10,716 bases of DNA from Myxococcales bacterium (GTDB taxonomy: Bacteria; Myxococcota_A; UBA9160; JALSIO01): contig JALSIO010000742.1 of NCBI GenBank assembly GCA_026989995.1, positions 1 to 10,716 of the forward strand. Reading direction: 5' to 3'. Of the stretch, positions 5,927-10,716 are shown piece by piece; within the stretch, counting starts at the first letter, position 1; the number at the start of each line of letters is the position of its first letter. Made by a program: the position numbers and the translations under genes. The notes beneath the pieces are model-generated. The model was not told the DNA's origin, made no database searches, and worked only from the letters and a program-made list of their open reading frames with translations.

Positions 5927-6333
5927 CGGGCGGCGACCTGCAGGCGGACGAGGGCACGCTGCAGGGCGGCCTGGGCGTGGCGGAAGTTCGAATCCGACTC
6001 GGGCGTGCCCTCGTGCAGCCGGGCGAGCGCCTCCTCGGCGCGGGCCCGCGCGCGCTCGGCCCGGGCCACGTCGATCTCCTCGGCGAGTTCGCAGGTGTCC
6101 ACCATGACGACCACGCTCGACTCGCCCACGTCGGCGAAGCCGTCGGAGAGGGCGGCGAAGCGCGGCTCGCCCTCTCCATCGATCTCCACCTCGCCGATCC
6201 GAAGCGGGCACAAGAAACGCTCGTGGCCCTCGAGAACGCCGAACTCGCCCTCGCTGCCGGGCAGCACCACCCGCTTCACCGGGCCTCGGAAGGCCTCGCG
6301 TTCGGGCGTCACGATCACGAGCTCGAGCGACAC
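5914..6333 (-). CDS. atpC: F-type ATP synthase subunit epsilon
   Basis: The epsilon subunit sits on the gamma stalk, couples rotation to catalysis and can inhibit ATP hydrolysis. Its 139 residues match the usual length. Residues 1-85 form the beta-sandwich domain, with LELVIVTPERE at 3-13 and the family signature GSEGEFGVLEGH at 26-37. The C-terminal half (about 88-139), with EEIDVARAERARARAEEAL, is the two-helix hairpin. The start is GTG at 6333, preceded by AGGGGG that overlaps the atpD stop codon, giving an 8-bp gap and likely translational coupling. It is the last gene of the operon and converges with the antiporter gene. Confidence 0.95.
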   Translation of the reverse strand: MSLELVIVTPEREAFRGPVKRVVLPGSEGEFGVLEGHERFLCPLRIGEVEIDGEGEPRFAALSDGFADVGESSVVVMVDTCELAEEIDVARAERARARAEEALARLHEGTPESDSNFRHAQAALQRALVRLQVAARRAR

Positions 6334-6341
6334 GAATCCCC

Positions 6342-8670
<2,329 letters not shown>

Positions 8671-8674
8671 GGGT

Positions 8675-10231
<1,557 letters not shown>

Positions 10232-10235
10232 GGCT

Positions 10236-10716
10236 TCATCCCTTCGTGAGATTGGCGTGCAGGCGGCGGAGCTGGGTGCGGAGGCTTCCGTCGAAGCGGA
10301 GGGCGCCCACCACCGCCACCACCCCGCCGATGAGGTCCGGTTCCACGCGGATGTCGAGTTCCACCTGGCGGCCGGTACGGGCGGCGAGCGCCTCCCGCAG
10401 TCGCTCGGCTGCGGGCGTGGAAAGCGGGCTGGCCGTCACGACCTCCGCCCGCACCCGGCCCTCGGCGGCGTCCACCAGGCGCTCGAACTCGGCGCGAATG
10501 GCCGCGAAGAGGATGACGCGGCGGCGGTCGATCAGGAAGGCCGCGAAGTTCCGCACCAGCGGGCGCAGCGGGAGGCGATCGGCCACCTCGAGCAGGACGC
10601 GGCGGCGCTCCGCCACCGGCCGAAGCGGCCGGAAGAGCACCGCGCGCAGCTCCGGCACCTCGTCGAGGACGCGGTCGAGGGCGCGGAGCTCCTCCCGGAC
10701 CTCGTCGAGGGTGCCC
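10236..10716 (-). CDS. atpH: F-type ATP synthase subunit delta (5' end outside window)
   Basis: The delta subunit clamps the F1 head to the peripheral b-subunit stalk. The frame is open to the window edge, with at least 159 codons visible out of about 180, so roughly 20 N-terminal residues are missing. An internal GTG at 10658 is not the true start: the codons before it ([19 protein letters not shown]) continue the expected helix. Conserved parts are [11 protein letters not shown], the [12 protein letters not shown] helix, the [10 protein letters not shown] strand, [19 protein letters not shown], and the typical C-terminus ending LTKG. TGA stop at 10236-10238. It lies immediately before atpA, in the common order H-A-G-D-C. 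Confidence 0.95.
   Translation of the reverse strand, partial: GTLDEVREELRALDRVLDEVPELRAVLFRPLRPVAERRRVLLEVADRLPLRPLVRNFAAFLIDRRRVILFAAIRAEFERLVDAAEGRVRAEVVTASPLSTPAAERLREALAARTGRQVELDIRVEPDLIGGVVAVVGALRFDGSLRTQLRRLHANLTKG

Noticed and set aside
3722..6211. Long reverse-strand open frame of 829 codons opposite the antiporter gene
   Set aside because: It is antisense to a clear CPA2 antiporter and atpC; its product is Arg/Glu/Gly-rich without domains, as expected from the complementary frame of GC-rich coding sequence.

Overview
The window is a very GC-rich bacterial chromosome segment with tightly packed genes, short intergenic gaps, mostly G/C-ending codons, and GTG and TTG starts beside ATG. 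The F1-ATPase subunits, a small protein that looks like the MXAN_5187 C-terminal family of Myxococcus relatives, and a probable bacterial selenoprotein all point to a 'deltaproteobacterial' lineage in the broad sense (Myxococcota, Desulfobacterota or Binatota-like). This is inferred from gene content, not from a phylogeny.

Left part (1-3786), accessory and housekeeping genes. The tail of a forward gene (1-102) is followed by a 272-bp GC-rich leader region. Next comes a glutathione-peroxidase-family gene (375-860, +) interrupted in frame by a TGA exactly at the catalytic Cys/Sec position. A perfect 7-bp hairpin with a GGUC loop begins 14 nt after that TGA, so this is best read as a selenoprotein with a bacterial SECIS element. 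It converges on a small site-2-protease-type M50 membrane metalloprotease (939-1640, -). Behind that lies nagA, N-acetylglucosamine-6-phosphate deacetylase (1820-3121, -). nagA has complete metal ligands but carries an 11-bp tandem duplication and an odd low-complexity stretch just after its catalytic Asp. Divergent from nagA is a 195-residue helical protein of unknown function (3199-3786, +).

Middle part (3884-5890, +): a Kef-type CPA2 monovalent cation/proton antiporter with a membrane domain, an NAD-binding RCK_N (TrkA-N) domain and a TrkA_C domain. The same 13-nt sequence, GGTAGGCTCCGCC, lies upstream of both this gene and the peroxidase gene, and is a candidate promoter or regulatory motif.

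Right part (5914-10716, -): the F1 part of an ATP synthase operon, in transcription order atpH (delta, 5' end cut off by the window), atpA (alpha), atpG (gamma), atpD (beta), atpC (epsilon). Gaps are only a few bases, up to 31 bp before atpD. The F0 genes (a, b, c) are not in the window. The operon ends 23 bp from the convergently transcribed antiporter gene.

The most interesting item is the selenocysteine-encoding peroxidase gene, which a standard gene caller splits at the TGA. Smaller items are the altered nagA segment, the shared upstream motif and several GC-rich hairpins at gene ends.
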